A DNA stretch of 59,004 bases, from contig JAYPCO010000002.1 of the NCBI GenBank assembly GCA_038124765.1, positions 1 through 59,004 of the forward strand, given 5' to 3'. Shown here in pieces: positions 7,932 to 16,374 of the stretch (positions are counted from its first letter, which is position 1; each line of letters starts with the position of its first letter). Made by a program: the position numbers and the translations under genes. This DNA comes from HIMB59 sp038124765. GTDB taxonomy: Bacteria; Pseudomonadota; Alphaproteobacteria; HIMB59. The notes beneath the pieces are model-generated. The model had not been told where the DNA came from. It saw nothing but the letters and a program-made list of their open reading frames with translations, and searched no databases.

Positions 7932-9284
7932 ATGAGATTATTTGGTACAGATGGAATAAGAGGAGAGGTAGGAAAGTACCCTTTAACTGCTGAAAATATA
8001 TTAAAATTAGCAAAAGCTTCCTCATTAGTTTTAAAAAAAAAACAGAAAATTTCCAGAGTTGTAATTAATAAAGACACAAGACTTTCAGGGTATATTTATG
8101 AACCTGCATTAACGGCGGGGTTTATCTCTATGGGAGTTGATGTGATTTTGGTAGGCCCTTTACCAACTCCTGCCTTGACTATTCTTAGTAAATCACTGAG
8201 AGCTGATTTTTCGGTTATGATCACAGCGTCCCATAATCCATATTATGATAATGGACTAAAATTTTTTAATAACCAAGGTCTTAAAATTAGCGCAGAGGAA
8301 GAAGCAAAAATTGAAGATATTTTTTTTAATTATGATTTTGATAATTTCAAAATTAAACAATCTAGTTACGGCAAGGCAGTTAGATTAAAAAATGCAATTG
8401 GCAGATATTCCGAAGCTCTTAAACAATCAGTTGATAAAAATTTGGACTATAACAATTTAAAAGTGGTATTGGATTGTGCAAATGGTGCAGCGTATAAAGT
8501 TGCCCCTGAAGTATTATTCGAGATAGGCACTGAACTTTTAACCATTCATGATAAGCCATCAGGAACAAATATTAATTTGAAATGTGGATCGTTATATCCC
8601 GAAAAAGCAGCTAATTTAGTAAAAAAGAAAAAATTTGATTTGGGAATATGTTTAGACGGAGATGGTGATAGGTTGATACTAGTTGACGACAAGGGTGAGG
8701 TATTAAAAGGGGAGGAAATTCTTTATATTCTTGCAAATTACTATTTAAAACAAAAAAAAATTAAAAAAAATTCAACAATAGTTACCAATGAAGTCGCAAA
8801 TCATGGCCTAGATATTTCTCTAAAAAAGAAAGGAATCAAATTAAAACGCGTTAAAGTAGGTGATAAAAATATCCTCAAAGAGATATTACAAAATAACTAC
8901 TACTTTGGAGGCGAGCCCTCTGGTCATTTTATTTTTAAAGATGATCAGTTAATAGGTGATGGTATGTCAACAGCCTTGAGGATACTTACTATCCTCTTAA
9001 AAGAAAAAAGTTCATTATCTAATTTAAAAAAAGGCTTGGATTTATTCGAAGTAGTTGAAATAAACCAGAAAATTGATCGAGAGCTATTTTTCAAAAACCA
9101 AGAAAGTTTGTACAAGAATTTGAATGCAATTTTGAAAAATAGAAATATTTACTATAATTTTAGACCATCTGGAACAGAACCACTTCTAAGAGTTAACTTG
9201 CAATATGATAAAAGAAATATAAAAGTAACAGATCTAAAAAAACTTAAATACAATATTAGTAAGATTATTTCTGATGCTTGTTAA
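7932..9284 (+). CDS. glmM: GlmM, phosphoglucosamine mutase
   Basis: Converts glucosamine-6-phosphate to glucosamine-1-phosphate, between GlmS and GlmU (both also in this window). Alpha-D-phosphohexomutase fold: phosphoserine loop TASHNP with Ser100, metal loop DGDGDR (242-247), sugar loop GGEPSGH and phosphate loop RPSGTEP near residue 410. The 450 residues are the usual length. A run of ten A (8033-8042) codes for lysines within the gene. It overlaps the next gene by 11 bases. Confidence 0.97.
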   Translation: MRLFGTDGIRGEVGKYPLTAENILKLAKASSLVLKKKQKISRVVINKDTRLSGYIYEPALTAGFISMGVDVILVGPLPTPALTILSKSLRADFSVMITASHNPYYDNGLKFFNNQGLKISAEEEAKIEDIFFNYDFDNFKIKQSSYGKAVRLKNAIGRYSEALKQSVDKNLDYNNLKVVLDCANGAAYKVAPEVLFEIGTELLTIHDKPSGTNINLKCGSLYPEKAANLVKKKKFDLGICLDGDGDRLILVDDKGEVLKGEEILYILANYYLKQKKIKKNSTIVTNEVANHGLDISLKKKGIKLKRVKVGDKNILKEILQNNYYFGGEPSGHFIFKDDQLIGDGMSTALRILTILLKEKSSLSNLKKGLDLFEVVEINQKIDRELFFKNQESLYKNLNAILKNRNIYYNFRPSGTEPLLRVNLQYDKRNIKVTDLKKLKYNISKIISDAC

Positions 9285-9978
9285 TTCTTTTGATACAAAA
9301 TATGCCAGTACCGCTTATAAATTCGAAAGCCTTGATAATATTTTCACATCGCTTTTAAGCAAAAACAAAAAATTTAAAAGAATATTCACTTCTATCTTAG
9401 AAAATAAATCCCTTTCTAAGGAAGAAAAAGTAAAACTAAGATCTGATATTACGGGACAGGTAATAAATACTATTATCACTCATGACCCTAAATCTAGACA
9501 TTATTTATACTATATGGGAGATATATTTAGAGAAGATTTAATTAATTCTAACATTAAACAATACCGACAACACGGTATCGAAATTATTAACTGCCCTAAG
9601 AAAGAGTCGTTTGAAGAAGTAATTAAAATTTTAGATAGTCTTTTAAAAAAGATTTTAAAAAAAAATTATATATTCATATTTACAGACCCCAAATTGAAAA
9701 AAAAATCTCAATTTATTATTGAAACCAAGACACAAAAAAACCAAATTAACTCTTTTGTAAATACCTTTAAATCTATTTCGAATTCACCTTTTGAAGTGAA
9801 TTTAGAGAGTAACTTCTTTTCTCAAGATTATCATCAAGATATATTTTTTTATGCCTATTCCACTAAATCAAAAAAAATATTAGCTCAAGGTGGCGGGTAT
9901 CATTATTCAAAAAATAAAAGCAAAATTGATGGCTTTGGTTTTTCTTGTAATGTCGACAACTTATCGGAGTTAATATAA
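9274..9978 (+). CDS. hisZ: HisZ-like ATP phosphoribosyltransferase regulatory subunit, compact form
   Basis: A class II aminoacyl-tRNA-synthetase fold without charging activity; HisZ activates the short HisG in the first step of histidine synthesis. Visible motifs are LRSDITGQV (55-63), corresponding to the LRPDLTPQV of HisZ/HisS, MGDIFRE (81-87), RQHGIEI (98-104) and a C-terminal GGGYHYS resembling the GGRYD of motif 3. At 234 residues it is far shorter than usual HisZ (about 350-390); the middle region is missing. It lies directly before purA with a TAATG overlap, a common hisZ-purA arrangement. hisG is not in the window. A degenerate synthetase paralogue of other function is the alternative. 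Confidence 0.72.
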   Translation: MLVNSFDTKYASTAYKFESLDNIFTSLLSKNKKFKRIFTSILENKSLSKEEKVKLRSDITGQVINTIITHDPKSRHYLYYMGDIFREDLINSNIKQYRQHGIEIINCPKKESFEEVIKILDSLLKKILKKNYIFIFTDPKLKKKSQFIIETKTQKNQINSFVNTFKSISNSPFEVNLESNFFSQDYHQDIFFYAYSTKSKKILAQGGGYHYSKNKSKIDGFGFSCNVDNLSELI

Positions 9979-11231
9979 TGCATAAAGCTGTTATAGGTTT
10001 ACAATGGGGCGATGAAGGTAAGGGCAAAATTGTTGATTATCTATCAGAGAGCTTTGATCTAGTAGCTAGATACCAAGGTGGTAATAACGCAGGTCATACT
10101 GTAATTGTTGAAAATACTACTTATAAATTAAATCTCATCCCATCAGGTGTTATTAGAGGTAAGCCATGTTTTTTAGGGCAAGGTGTTGTACTCGACCCAG
10201 AACATTTTTTAAATGAGTATGATCAAATTTGTCAAAAAATTTCAAATCCTAAAATTTATTTATCTTCAAATATTTCATTAATTTTAAAATATCATAAACA
10301 CCTAGACAAAATTAATGAGTCATTACTGACGGGCGAAAATAAAATTGGCACTACTGCTAAAGGTATTGGCCCGGCGTATCAAGATAAAGTTGGAAGAAAA
10401 AGTATTAAGCTTTATGATTTAAAAAATTTATCCAATGTTGAAGAGAAACTTAGAATTATTAAAAAATTTTATGATCCAACACTATCTCATTTTGGTGAAG
10501 AGCCAATTAATATTGAAGAATATATTGAATTTTTAAGAACATTTACTGACAAAATAGGGAATATTATTGTTGATAATAGTTTCATAAAAAACAATTTTTC
10601 ATCTAAGCCCATATTGTTTGAGGGCGCACAAGGCGCACTTCTTGATTTAGATCATGGTTCATATCCTTATGTAACTTCCTCAAATACTGTCTCATCTAAT
10701 ATTGTCATTGGATCAGGTTTACAGCTAGATTACCAAACCATTGGGATTTTCAAAGCATATGCCACAAGGGTAGGGAATGGTCCATTTCCGACTGAATTAT
10801 TTGACTCAATAGGGGATTATATAGCAGAAACAGGAGTTGAAATTGGCACAGTTACTAAGCGTAAAAGAAGGTGTGGATGGCTAGACCTAGTCTCACTAAA
10901 ATATAGTTGTCAAATTAACAGGGTTGCTGAATTATGTATTACTAAAGTAGATGTTTTAAATGAATTAAAAGAAATTAAAGTTTGCAAAAGTTATCAATTA
11001 AAAAAATTCGAGGATATAAATTTTAGTGATAGTAATTATCTGAACACCATTAAACTACTTGAAGACGACTATGATGTATTTCCAAGTTGGGGCGATATTT
11101 CAGAATTTAAATCTTATAGAGAATTACCAGACAGTTTAAAAAATTATATAAAATATATAGAAAACTATTTAGAAATACCAATTACAATAGTATCTTTAGG
11201 CCCTGAGCGAAATCAGACACTTTTAAAATAG
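9978..11231 (+). CDS. purA: PurA, adenylosuccinate synthetase
   Basis: GTP-dependent joining of aspartate to IMP, the first committed step to AMP; the next enzyme, PurB, is encoded at 54069-55361. The N-terminal signature QWGDEGKGK (residues 9-17) and the switch-like segment GNNAGHTV are present, along with KGIGPAYQDKVGR, FEGAQGALLD and the base-binding KRKRRCGWLD region. The 417 residues are slightly short of the usual ~430. Start ATG overlaps the hisZ stop by one base. Its stop codon abuts the rpoH stop on the other strand with no gap. Confidence 0.98.
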   Translation: MHKAVIGLQWGDEGKGKIVDYLSESFDLVARYQGGNNAGHTVIVENTTYKLNLIPSGVIRGKPCFLGQGVVLDPEHFLNEYDQICQKISNPKIYLSSNISLILKYHKHLDKINESLLTGENKIGTTAKGIGPAYQDKVGRKSIKLYDLKNLSNVEEKLRIIKKFYDPTLSHFGEEPINIEEYIEFLRTFTDKIGNIIVDNSFIKNNFSSKPILFEGAQGALLDLDHGSYPYVTSSNTVSSNIVIGSGLQLDYQTIGIFKAYATRVGNGPFPTELFDSIGDYIAETGVEIGTVTKRKRRCGWLDLVSLKYSCQINRVAELCITKVDVLNELKEIKVCKSYQLKKFEDINFSDSNYLNTIKLLEDDYDVFPSWGDISEFKSYRELPDSLKNYIKYIENYLEIPITIVSLGPERNQTLLK

Positions 11232-12125
11232 CTAACTCTTTGTTAGTAATTTTGGTTGAGATAGGATTTCTATCTCTTCTTGTAATTTTTTGATTGCTTT
11301 ATTTTCAATCTGTCTAACTCTCTCTCTGCTTATAGAATATTTTTGACTTAGGTCCTCCAATGTCTTAGGTTCCTCTTCAAGTCTTCTCGCAGTTAAAATT
11401 TCTAATTCTCTAGGTTCTAATTTTTTTACAGCTTGATTGAAAAGTTTTTTTCTTTTGTCTAATTCATCATTTTCTTCAACACGACTTTGTATACTTGTGG
11501 TTTCATCCTCAACATGATCAATCCATTCACCATCTGATTCATCATTAAGCGGTGTATTTAGAGAAAAATCTTGATGAAAAACTCTTCCTTCCATTTGTTT
11601 CACTTCATCTTCGGTAACACCAAGGTCATCGGAGATAGATTTTATTTGTTCATTAGTTAGATAACCCTCTTCATATTTCTTTAACTGGTTTCTTAATCTT
11701 CTAAGGTTAAAAAAAAGCTTTTTTTGTGCGGCTGTGGTTCCTATTTTAACAAGTGACCAACTATGCAAAACATACTCTTGTATGGATGCCCTAATCCACC
11801 AAATTGCATAAGTGGCCAATCTAAAACCTTTTTCTGGATCAAATTTTCTGATTGCTTGAATTAAACCTAAATTTCCCTCGGATATTAAATCAAATAATGG
11901 AAGTCCATATCCTCTATACCCCATTGCAATTTTAGCTACTAATCGAAGGTGACTAGTGACTAATTTTTGAGCTGATTTAGTATTACCATTCTTCAGCCAA
12001 TCAATCGCAAGTTTTTTTTCTTCATCGTCGCTAAGCATAGGAAATTGATTAATCTTTTTAAGATAGGGATAAATATCATTCTCTGATGTTATGACAGGTA
12101 GTAAATTTTTATTTTCTTTATTCAT
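11232..12125 (-). CDS. rpoH: RpoH, heat-shock sigma factor (sigma-32)
   Basis: Directs RNA polymerase to heat-shock promoters. The 297 residues show region 2 with the core-binding segment LFDLISEGNLGL and the -10 recognition segment FRLATYAIWWIR, then the RpoH box QKKLFFNLRR (134-143), which separates RpoH from the housekeeping sigma, and a region 4 helix-turn-helix near the C-terminus (SISRERVRQIENKAI). Its ATG overlaps the stop of the upstream pseudouridine synthase by four bases (ATGA), so the two are co-transcribed. FtsH at 5979 is a likely regulator by proteolysis (family knowledge). Confidence 0.96.
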   Translation of the reverse strand: MNKENKNLLPVITSENDIYPYLKKINQFPMLSDDEEKKLAIDWLKNGNTKSAQKLVTSHLRLVAKIAMGYRGYGLPLFDLISEGNLGLIQAIRKFDPEKGFRLATYAIWWIRASIQEYVLHSWSLVKIGTTAAQKKLFFNLRRLRNQLKKYEEGYLTNEQIKSISDDLGVTEDEVKQMEGRVFHQDFSLNTPLNDESDGEWIDHVEDETTSIQSRVEENDELDKRKKLFNQAVKKLEPRELEILTARRLEEEPKTLEDLSQKYSISRERVRQIENKAIKKLQEEIEILSQPKLLTKS

Positions 12126-12871
12126 AGAAGTTTTGCTTGTAAATCTTTCATGTCATCAGGTAAATCACAAGTAATTTTAATCAATTTTTTTGATATTGGA
12201 TGTTCAAATTCAACATGGTAGGAGTGCAAAGCCTGTCTTGGAAAAGTATTCAATTCATCGACAATCTCTTTTTTTAGGTTATTGAGTCTAAATTTCTGCT
12301 CTTTATCTAATATATAGTTTTTATCTCCTACAATCGGTAACCCAAGACTCGTAAGATGAACTCTAATTTGATGAGTCCTTCCTGTAATAATTTCACAATC
12401 CAAAAGACTTATTGAGCCATGATAAGTTTGAAGGTTCGTAATTTTTGTAAGTGCCTCTTTACCTTCTGTTTGTGATGTTTTGAATTTTGTTCGTTGATAT
12501 TTTTGTCTAGTGATATTTTTGGAAACCTCAATGTAACTTTGATTTAAAATTCCATAAGAGAGGGCCTGGTAGTGTTTTGTAATTAATCTCTTTTTAAACA
12601 ATTCTTGGAATACTCCCTTAATGGTCTTGTTTTTAGTAATAATGATTAAGCCACTGGTATCCTTGTCAAGTCGATGGACAATCCCTTCCTTGCCAGGTTC
12701 ATCATCATTGATTTCAAAGTTTTGAGAAAGACTTTCTTGTAGTGAAATTTCAGTATCGTGAATGTTTTTTTTATGGGTAATTAGACCGGAGGGTTTATTT
12801 AATATTGCTATATCATGGTCCTCATATAAAATTGAAATTTCAAATCCGTGATAAATATAACTACTACTCAT
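12122..12871 (-). CDS. rluD: RluD/RluA-family 23S rRNA pseudouridine synthase
   Basis: Isomerises uridine to pseudouridine in rRNA. Catalytic motif HRLDKDTSG (66-74) with Asp69, plus GRTHQIRVH and the C-terminal RQALHSYHVEF typical of RluA/C/D. With 249 residues it lacks the N-terminal S4 domain of RluD/RluC and starts directly with the catalytic domain. The start lies only 7 bases from the divergent small-membrane-protein gene, which limits upstream extension. It is followed by rpoH with a four-base overlap; rluD-rpoH is a common alphaproteobacterial pair, which is why I prefer rluD over rluA. Confidence 0.85.
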   Translation of the reverse strand: MSSSYIYHGFEISILYEDHDIAILNKPSGLITHKKNIHDTEISLQESLSQNFEINDDEPGKEGIVHRLDKDTSGLIIITKNKTIKGVFQELFKKRLITKHYQALSYGILNQSYIEVSKNITRQKYQRTKFKTSQTEGKEALTKITNLQTYHGSISLLDCEIITGRTHQIRVHLTSLGLPIVGDKNYILDKEQKFRLNNLKKEIVDELNTFPRQALHSYHVEFEHPISKKLIKITCDLPDDMKDLQAKLL

Positions 12872-12878
12872 TGATAAA

Positions 12879-13151
12879 ATGTTAAAAAAAAAACTATTAG
12901 TTAGCCTTGTTGTTGTTCAGGGTATCTTTATTGTTTTAGGTATAATAGCAATTATTGTAGGTGTTTTCTATAAAATCAATAACAGTGAACAAAATAATCA
13001 AGCCCCCCTAGAGGCGTATGAATTAAATGATGTATTTTTGATAGATGATGATCACTATCAAATTAAATATTTAGACGGGAATAGAGCTGTATTTAAAATT
13101 ATAGAAACAAGTACAAATAAGGTTATCAAGGAGATAGTTATTGAAAAATAG
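12879..13151 (+). CDS. small single-pass membrane protein, DUF6476-like
   Basis: 90 residues: a Lys-rich start, one membrane helix (about 7-30) and a short soluble tail with the strand-turn pattern IKYLDGNRAVFKI. It matches in size, layout and position the small alphaproteobacterial membrane proteins found head-to-head with rluD (DUF6476); function unknown. Codons 2-5 include a run of ten A (12884-12893), a potential slippage site. The gene overlaps murG by 11 bases, so it heads the cell-wall operon here. Confidence 0.6.
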   Translation: MLKKKLLVSLVVVQGIFIVLGIIAIIVGVFYKINNSEQNNQAPLEAYELNDVFLIDDDHYQIKYLDGNRAVFKIIETSTNKVIKEIVIEK

Positions 13152-14139
13152 TTTCGAATATATCTTTATTGCCGGTTCATCTGGGGGTCATATTTTACCT
13201 GCTATAAAGGCAATCAATGAATTATCTAAGTTAAAGGACAGAACTAAAATACTATTCGTCACCAATATTATTGGTAAAAAGTTTATAAATAAAATTTTAA
13301 ACAAAAATATAGAAGTTAAGGTTTTAGAAACTTCTAATAAAATAATGTTTTTATTCAAGGTTTTGTCTAATTTTTCATTACTTTTTGCAACTAATAAAAA
13401 TTTAAAATTGATTGGTTTTGGAGGTTTTATAACTTCTCCAATTTTATACACAGCTAAATTTTTTAGCATGCTATTATTCAAATCTCACAAAATTTTTTTG
13501 CATGAACAAAATTTTATTTTTGGGTATGCCAATAAGATTAATTATTGGTTAGCTGACAAGATTTTTATTAGCTTTCCTACCAACAAAATAAAAAAAAAGG
13601 AAATATTTATTGGGAACTTTTTTAGAGATAAAATTACCCAACCCTCCCAAACCAATAATGGCCAAGTGAAGATTTTATTAATAGGAGGTAGTGCCGGATC
13701 AGTTGAATTAAATGAATTACTTTTAAATGAACTTTCTAAAATTGAAAAGTCATCTGTAGGTAAAATTCAATTAGATATTCAAATATCCTCTATCCACTCT
13801 GAAACTATGAAAGCTAAATATATTGAGCTAACACAGAATGTTAGGTTTTTCTCATTCCTAGATAATATCAATTTTACTGATTATGATTTAGTCATTTCTC
13901 GATCTGGATCTGGTTCAATGCATGAAATACTTTATTTTACAGACAAAATATTTTTTAAACCCCATTTATTTTCTAGAGATCAACACCAAAAATATAATTT
14001 AGCCTATTTTCAAAAAAATCTTATTTTACCTCTGACTCTATCCATACCGCTTCAAAAAAAAATTCAAAGTGCGTACTATTTTAATGAGTTAATAAATCCA
14101 TACTCTATGCAAAAGTTAGTTTGCTATATCGCACGATGA
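13141..14139 (+). CDS. murG: MurG, lipid II-forming GlcNAc transferase
   Basis: Adds GlcNAc to lipid I on the inner face of the membrane, the last cytoplasmic step of peptidoglycan precursor synthesis. Recognisable are the N-terminal glycine loop AGSSGGH, GFGGFITSP (GFGGYxSxP in the family), HEQN, the middle glycine loop IGGSAGS, SRSGSGSMHEI and the UDP-GlcNAc contact HQKYNLAYF. At 332 residues it is a little shorter than usual (about 355). Start is TTG inside the previous gene; there is no ATG nearby. It is followed by murC with an ATGA overlap. Confidence 0.93.
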   Translation: MKNSFEYIFIAGSSGGHILPAIKAINELSKLKDRTKILFVTNIIGKKFINKILNKNIEVKVLETSNKIMFLFKVLSNFSLLFATNKNLKLIGFGGFITSPILYTAKFFSMLLFKSHKIFLHEQNFIFGYANKINYWLADKIFISFPTNKIKKKEIFIGNFFRDKITQPSQTNNGQVKILLIGGSAGSVELNELLLNELSKIEKSSVGKIQLDIQISSIHSETMKAKYIELTQNVRFFSFLDNINFTDYDLVISRSGSGSMHEILYFTDKIFFKPHLFSRDQHQKYNLAYFQKNLILPLTLSIPLQKKIQSAYYFNELINPYSMQKLVCYIAR

Positions 14140-15518
14140 AATTTTCTAATTTAATAACAAAAAAAGTTCATATCATTGGAATTAATGGGATCGGTATGAG
14201 CGCTTTAGCTTTGTATTTAAAAAAAAATAATATTGATGTTTCCGGAAGTGATATTGCAGCTAATAAAATTACCGATACTTTAAATGCCAATGGAATTAAA
14301 GTTTATATTGGTCATAAAGAAGAAAATATTAAAAATAAAGATATAATTTTTTATTCTTCTGCGATAAAGGTTAATCCTGAACTTAGCAGGGCTGCTAAAG
14401 ATGGCATACCTTGTTACAATCGATCAAAATTATTACAATTAATTTGTAAGGATAAATTTACAATTGTTGTATCTGGTTCTCATGGGAAAACTTCTACAAC
14501 CTCATTACTAGGACATCTTTTGGTTAATTCCGGTTTAAATCCAATCATAATTTCAGGAGGAATTATGCAAAATTTTGGTCAAAATATTTATTTGACTGAT
14601 AGTAATTACGTAGTTGTCGAGGCTGACGAAAGTGATGGAACTGTATTTAAACTAAAGCCAAACTATTTAATCTACTTAAACGTAGATAGGGAGCATATCG
14701 ATTACTATAAATCTTATTCAAAGTTAAAAAATAAAATTAAAAAATATATTATTGATAATGCCAAAAGAGGATCGAAAGTTTTTTTATGTTCAGATGACCT
14801 CTTTCTTAAGGATATTGCATCAAGGAACAAAGATATTATTACCTACGGTTCTTCCTTAAACTCTTCGTATAGTTATAAGATAAAAAAGTTAACAGATCTA
14901 AAATCTACCTTTGACCTATTTAAAAATAAAAAAAAGTACTCCGATAGTATTACCTCGCCTATGTTAGGGGAGCATAATGTCTCTAATACGACTGCCGCTC
15001 TCTCTGCTATGGATAGCTTGGGAATTAAAATAAATAAATCAGACTTATTGAGTTTTAAGGGGACTTTGAGGAGAATGAATGTAATTGGAAAAATAAATAA
15101 AAACTTATTTATAGATGATTACGCCCATCATCCAACTGAATTAAAAAAACTTATTGAAGTTTTAAAATTATATAAAAATAAAAAAAAATATCTTATCGTC
15201 GAACCTCATCGTTATTCCAGACTGAATGATTTATATGAAAATTATATTGAAACATTCAAGGATATAAAAAATTTAATTGTACTTAAGACCTACTCTGCAG
15301 GTGAAAATATCCTAAAAGGGATGAAGAATTCAAAAGATTTAGTAAATGATTTAAATGTAAAATTTGATAATCAAACAGTTTATATTGATAGCTATATTGA
15401 ATTATTCCAATTTTTGGATAATCAATTAAATAATCACTCAGATAACTTAGTTATAACAGCAGGCGCAGGGGGTATTTCTAATCAAATCAGATTTTATTAT
15501 GAATCAAAAAATAAATAA
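14136..15518 (+). CDS. murC: MurC, UDP-MurNAc-L-alanine ligase
   Basis: Adds the first stem amino acid to UDP-MurNAc. I place the start at ATG 14136, which overlaps the murG stop as ATGA, rather than the in-frame TTG at 14121. The N-terminal UDP-binding glycine loop HIIGINGIGMSALA is followed by the ATP P-loop SGSHGKTS (113-120), EADESDG, and DDYAHHPTEL of the Mur ligase C-terminal domain. The resulting 460 residues match the family. It overlaps murB by 20 bases. Confidence 0.96.
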   Translation: MKFSNLITKKVHIIGINGIGMSALALYLKKNNIDVSGSDIAANKITDTLNANGIKVYIGHKEENIKNKDIIFYSSAIKVNPELSRAAKDGIPCYNRSKLLQLICKDKFTIVVSGSHGKTSTTSLLGHLLVNSGLNPIIISGGIMQNFGQNIYLTDSNYVVVEADESDGTVFKLKPNYLIYLNVDREHIDYYKSYSKLKNKIKKYIIDNAKRGSKVFLCSDDLFLKDIASRNKDIITYGSSLNSSYSYKIKKLTDLKSTFDLFKNKKKYSDSITSPMLGEHNVSNTTAALSAMDSLGIKINKSDLLSFKGTLRRMNVIGKINKNLFIDDYAHHPTELKKLIEVLKLYKNKKKYLIVEPHRYSRLNDLYENYIETFKDIKNLIVLKTYSAGENILKGMKNSKDLVNDLNVKFDNQTVYIDSYIELFQFLDNQLNNHSDNLVITAGAGGISNQIRFYYESKNK

Positions 15519-16374
15519 TATAGAAAAAAATTTTGATACTTCTAAAGTTTCTTGGCTAAAATCAGGAGGAAAGATAAAAAATCTTATAAAAATTTATAAT
15601 ATTAATGATATTGATGAAATATTAAATTCGTCAGAATATTTCAATGAACAATTTTTAACCATTGGTAATTTTTCAAATCTATTAATTAAAAGTAATGGTT
15701 TTAATGGTGTAGGTTTAAAATTACTTGGTGATTTTACTCAAATTACGATTGAAGATGAATCTCTATTGGTTGGAGCAGGGGTGCTCGACAATTATTTTTC
15801 AAAGTATTGTTATCAAAATTCTATTACTGGATATGAATTTTTACATACTATACCTGGTTCTATTGGCGGTAATATATATATGAATGCAGGTTGTTATGGT
15901 CAAGAAATCAAAGACAAACTTTTGAGTATAATTTTTTATGATCTACTTTTAAAAAAACATTTTGAAAAACCGATTCATGATCTCGATTTTAAATATCGTC
16001 GTGGCTTTCAACAGGACAATACAGTTATTTTATATGGTCGGTTCAAAAAAGAGATTGGCGAACAAGAAAGCATAAAAAAAACTATGAAAGAATATGAAGA
16101 AAAACGTAATTTATCTCAACCCCAAAGAGTGAATTGCTGTGGAAGCATATTTAAGAATCCTGAAAATATGAATGCATGGAAACTTATCAAGTCTTCTCTA
16201 AATGATAGTTTTTATAATGGACCTGTAAAACTCTCAAAGAAACATTCTAATTTTTTTGAAAATGATCCAAATATTGAGGCTGATTTAATCGAGCAGTTTA
16301 TAATCAATGTGCAACATAAAGTAAAACAAAAATATAATCTTGTTCTTGATCCGGAATTAAAGATTATAGGTTAA
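15499..16374 (+). CDS. murB: MurB, UDP-N-acetylenolpyruvoylglucosamine reductase
   Basis: FAD- and NADPH-dependent reduction that yields UDP-MurNAc, upstream of MurC in the pathway. FAD-binding segment IPGSIGGNIYMNAG (118-131), YRRGF (166-170) and the catalytic-serine motif CGSIFKNP (214-221) are visible. The 291 residues fit the type II enzymes. The start ATG lies 20 bases before the murC stop and the gene ends in a TAATG overlap with ddl. Extremely Lys/Asn/Ile-rich, like its neighbours. Confidence 0.95.
   Translation: MNQKINNIEKNFDTSKVSWLKSGGKIKNLIKIYNINDIDEILNSSEYFNEQFLTIGNFSNLLIKSNGFNGVGLKLLGDFTQITIEDESLLVGAGVLDNYFSKYCYQNSITGYEFLHTIPGSIGGNIYMNAGCYGQEIKDKLLSIIFYDLLLKKHFEKPIHDLDFKYRRGFQQDNTVILYGRFKKEIGEQESIKKTMKEYEEKRNLSQPQRVNCCGSIFKNPENMNAWKLIKSSLNDSFYNGPVKLSKKHSNFFENDPNIEADLIEQFIINVQHKVKQKYNLVLDPELKIIG

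Noticed and set aside
14121..14135. TTG start for murC
   Set aside because: The ATG at 14136 forms a standard ATGA overlap with the murG stop and matches the family N-terminus.
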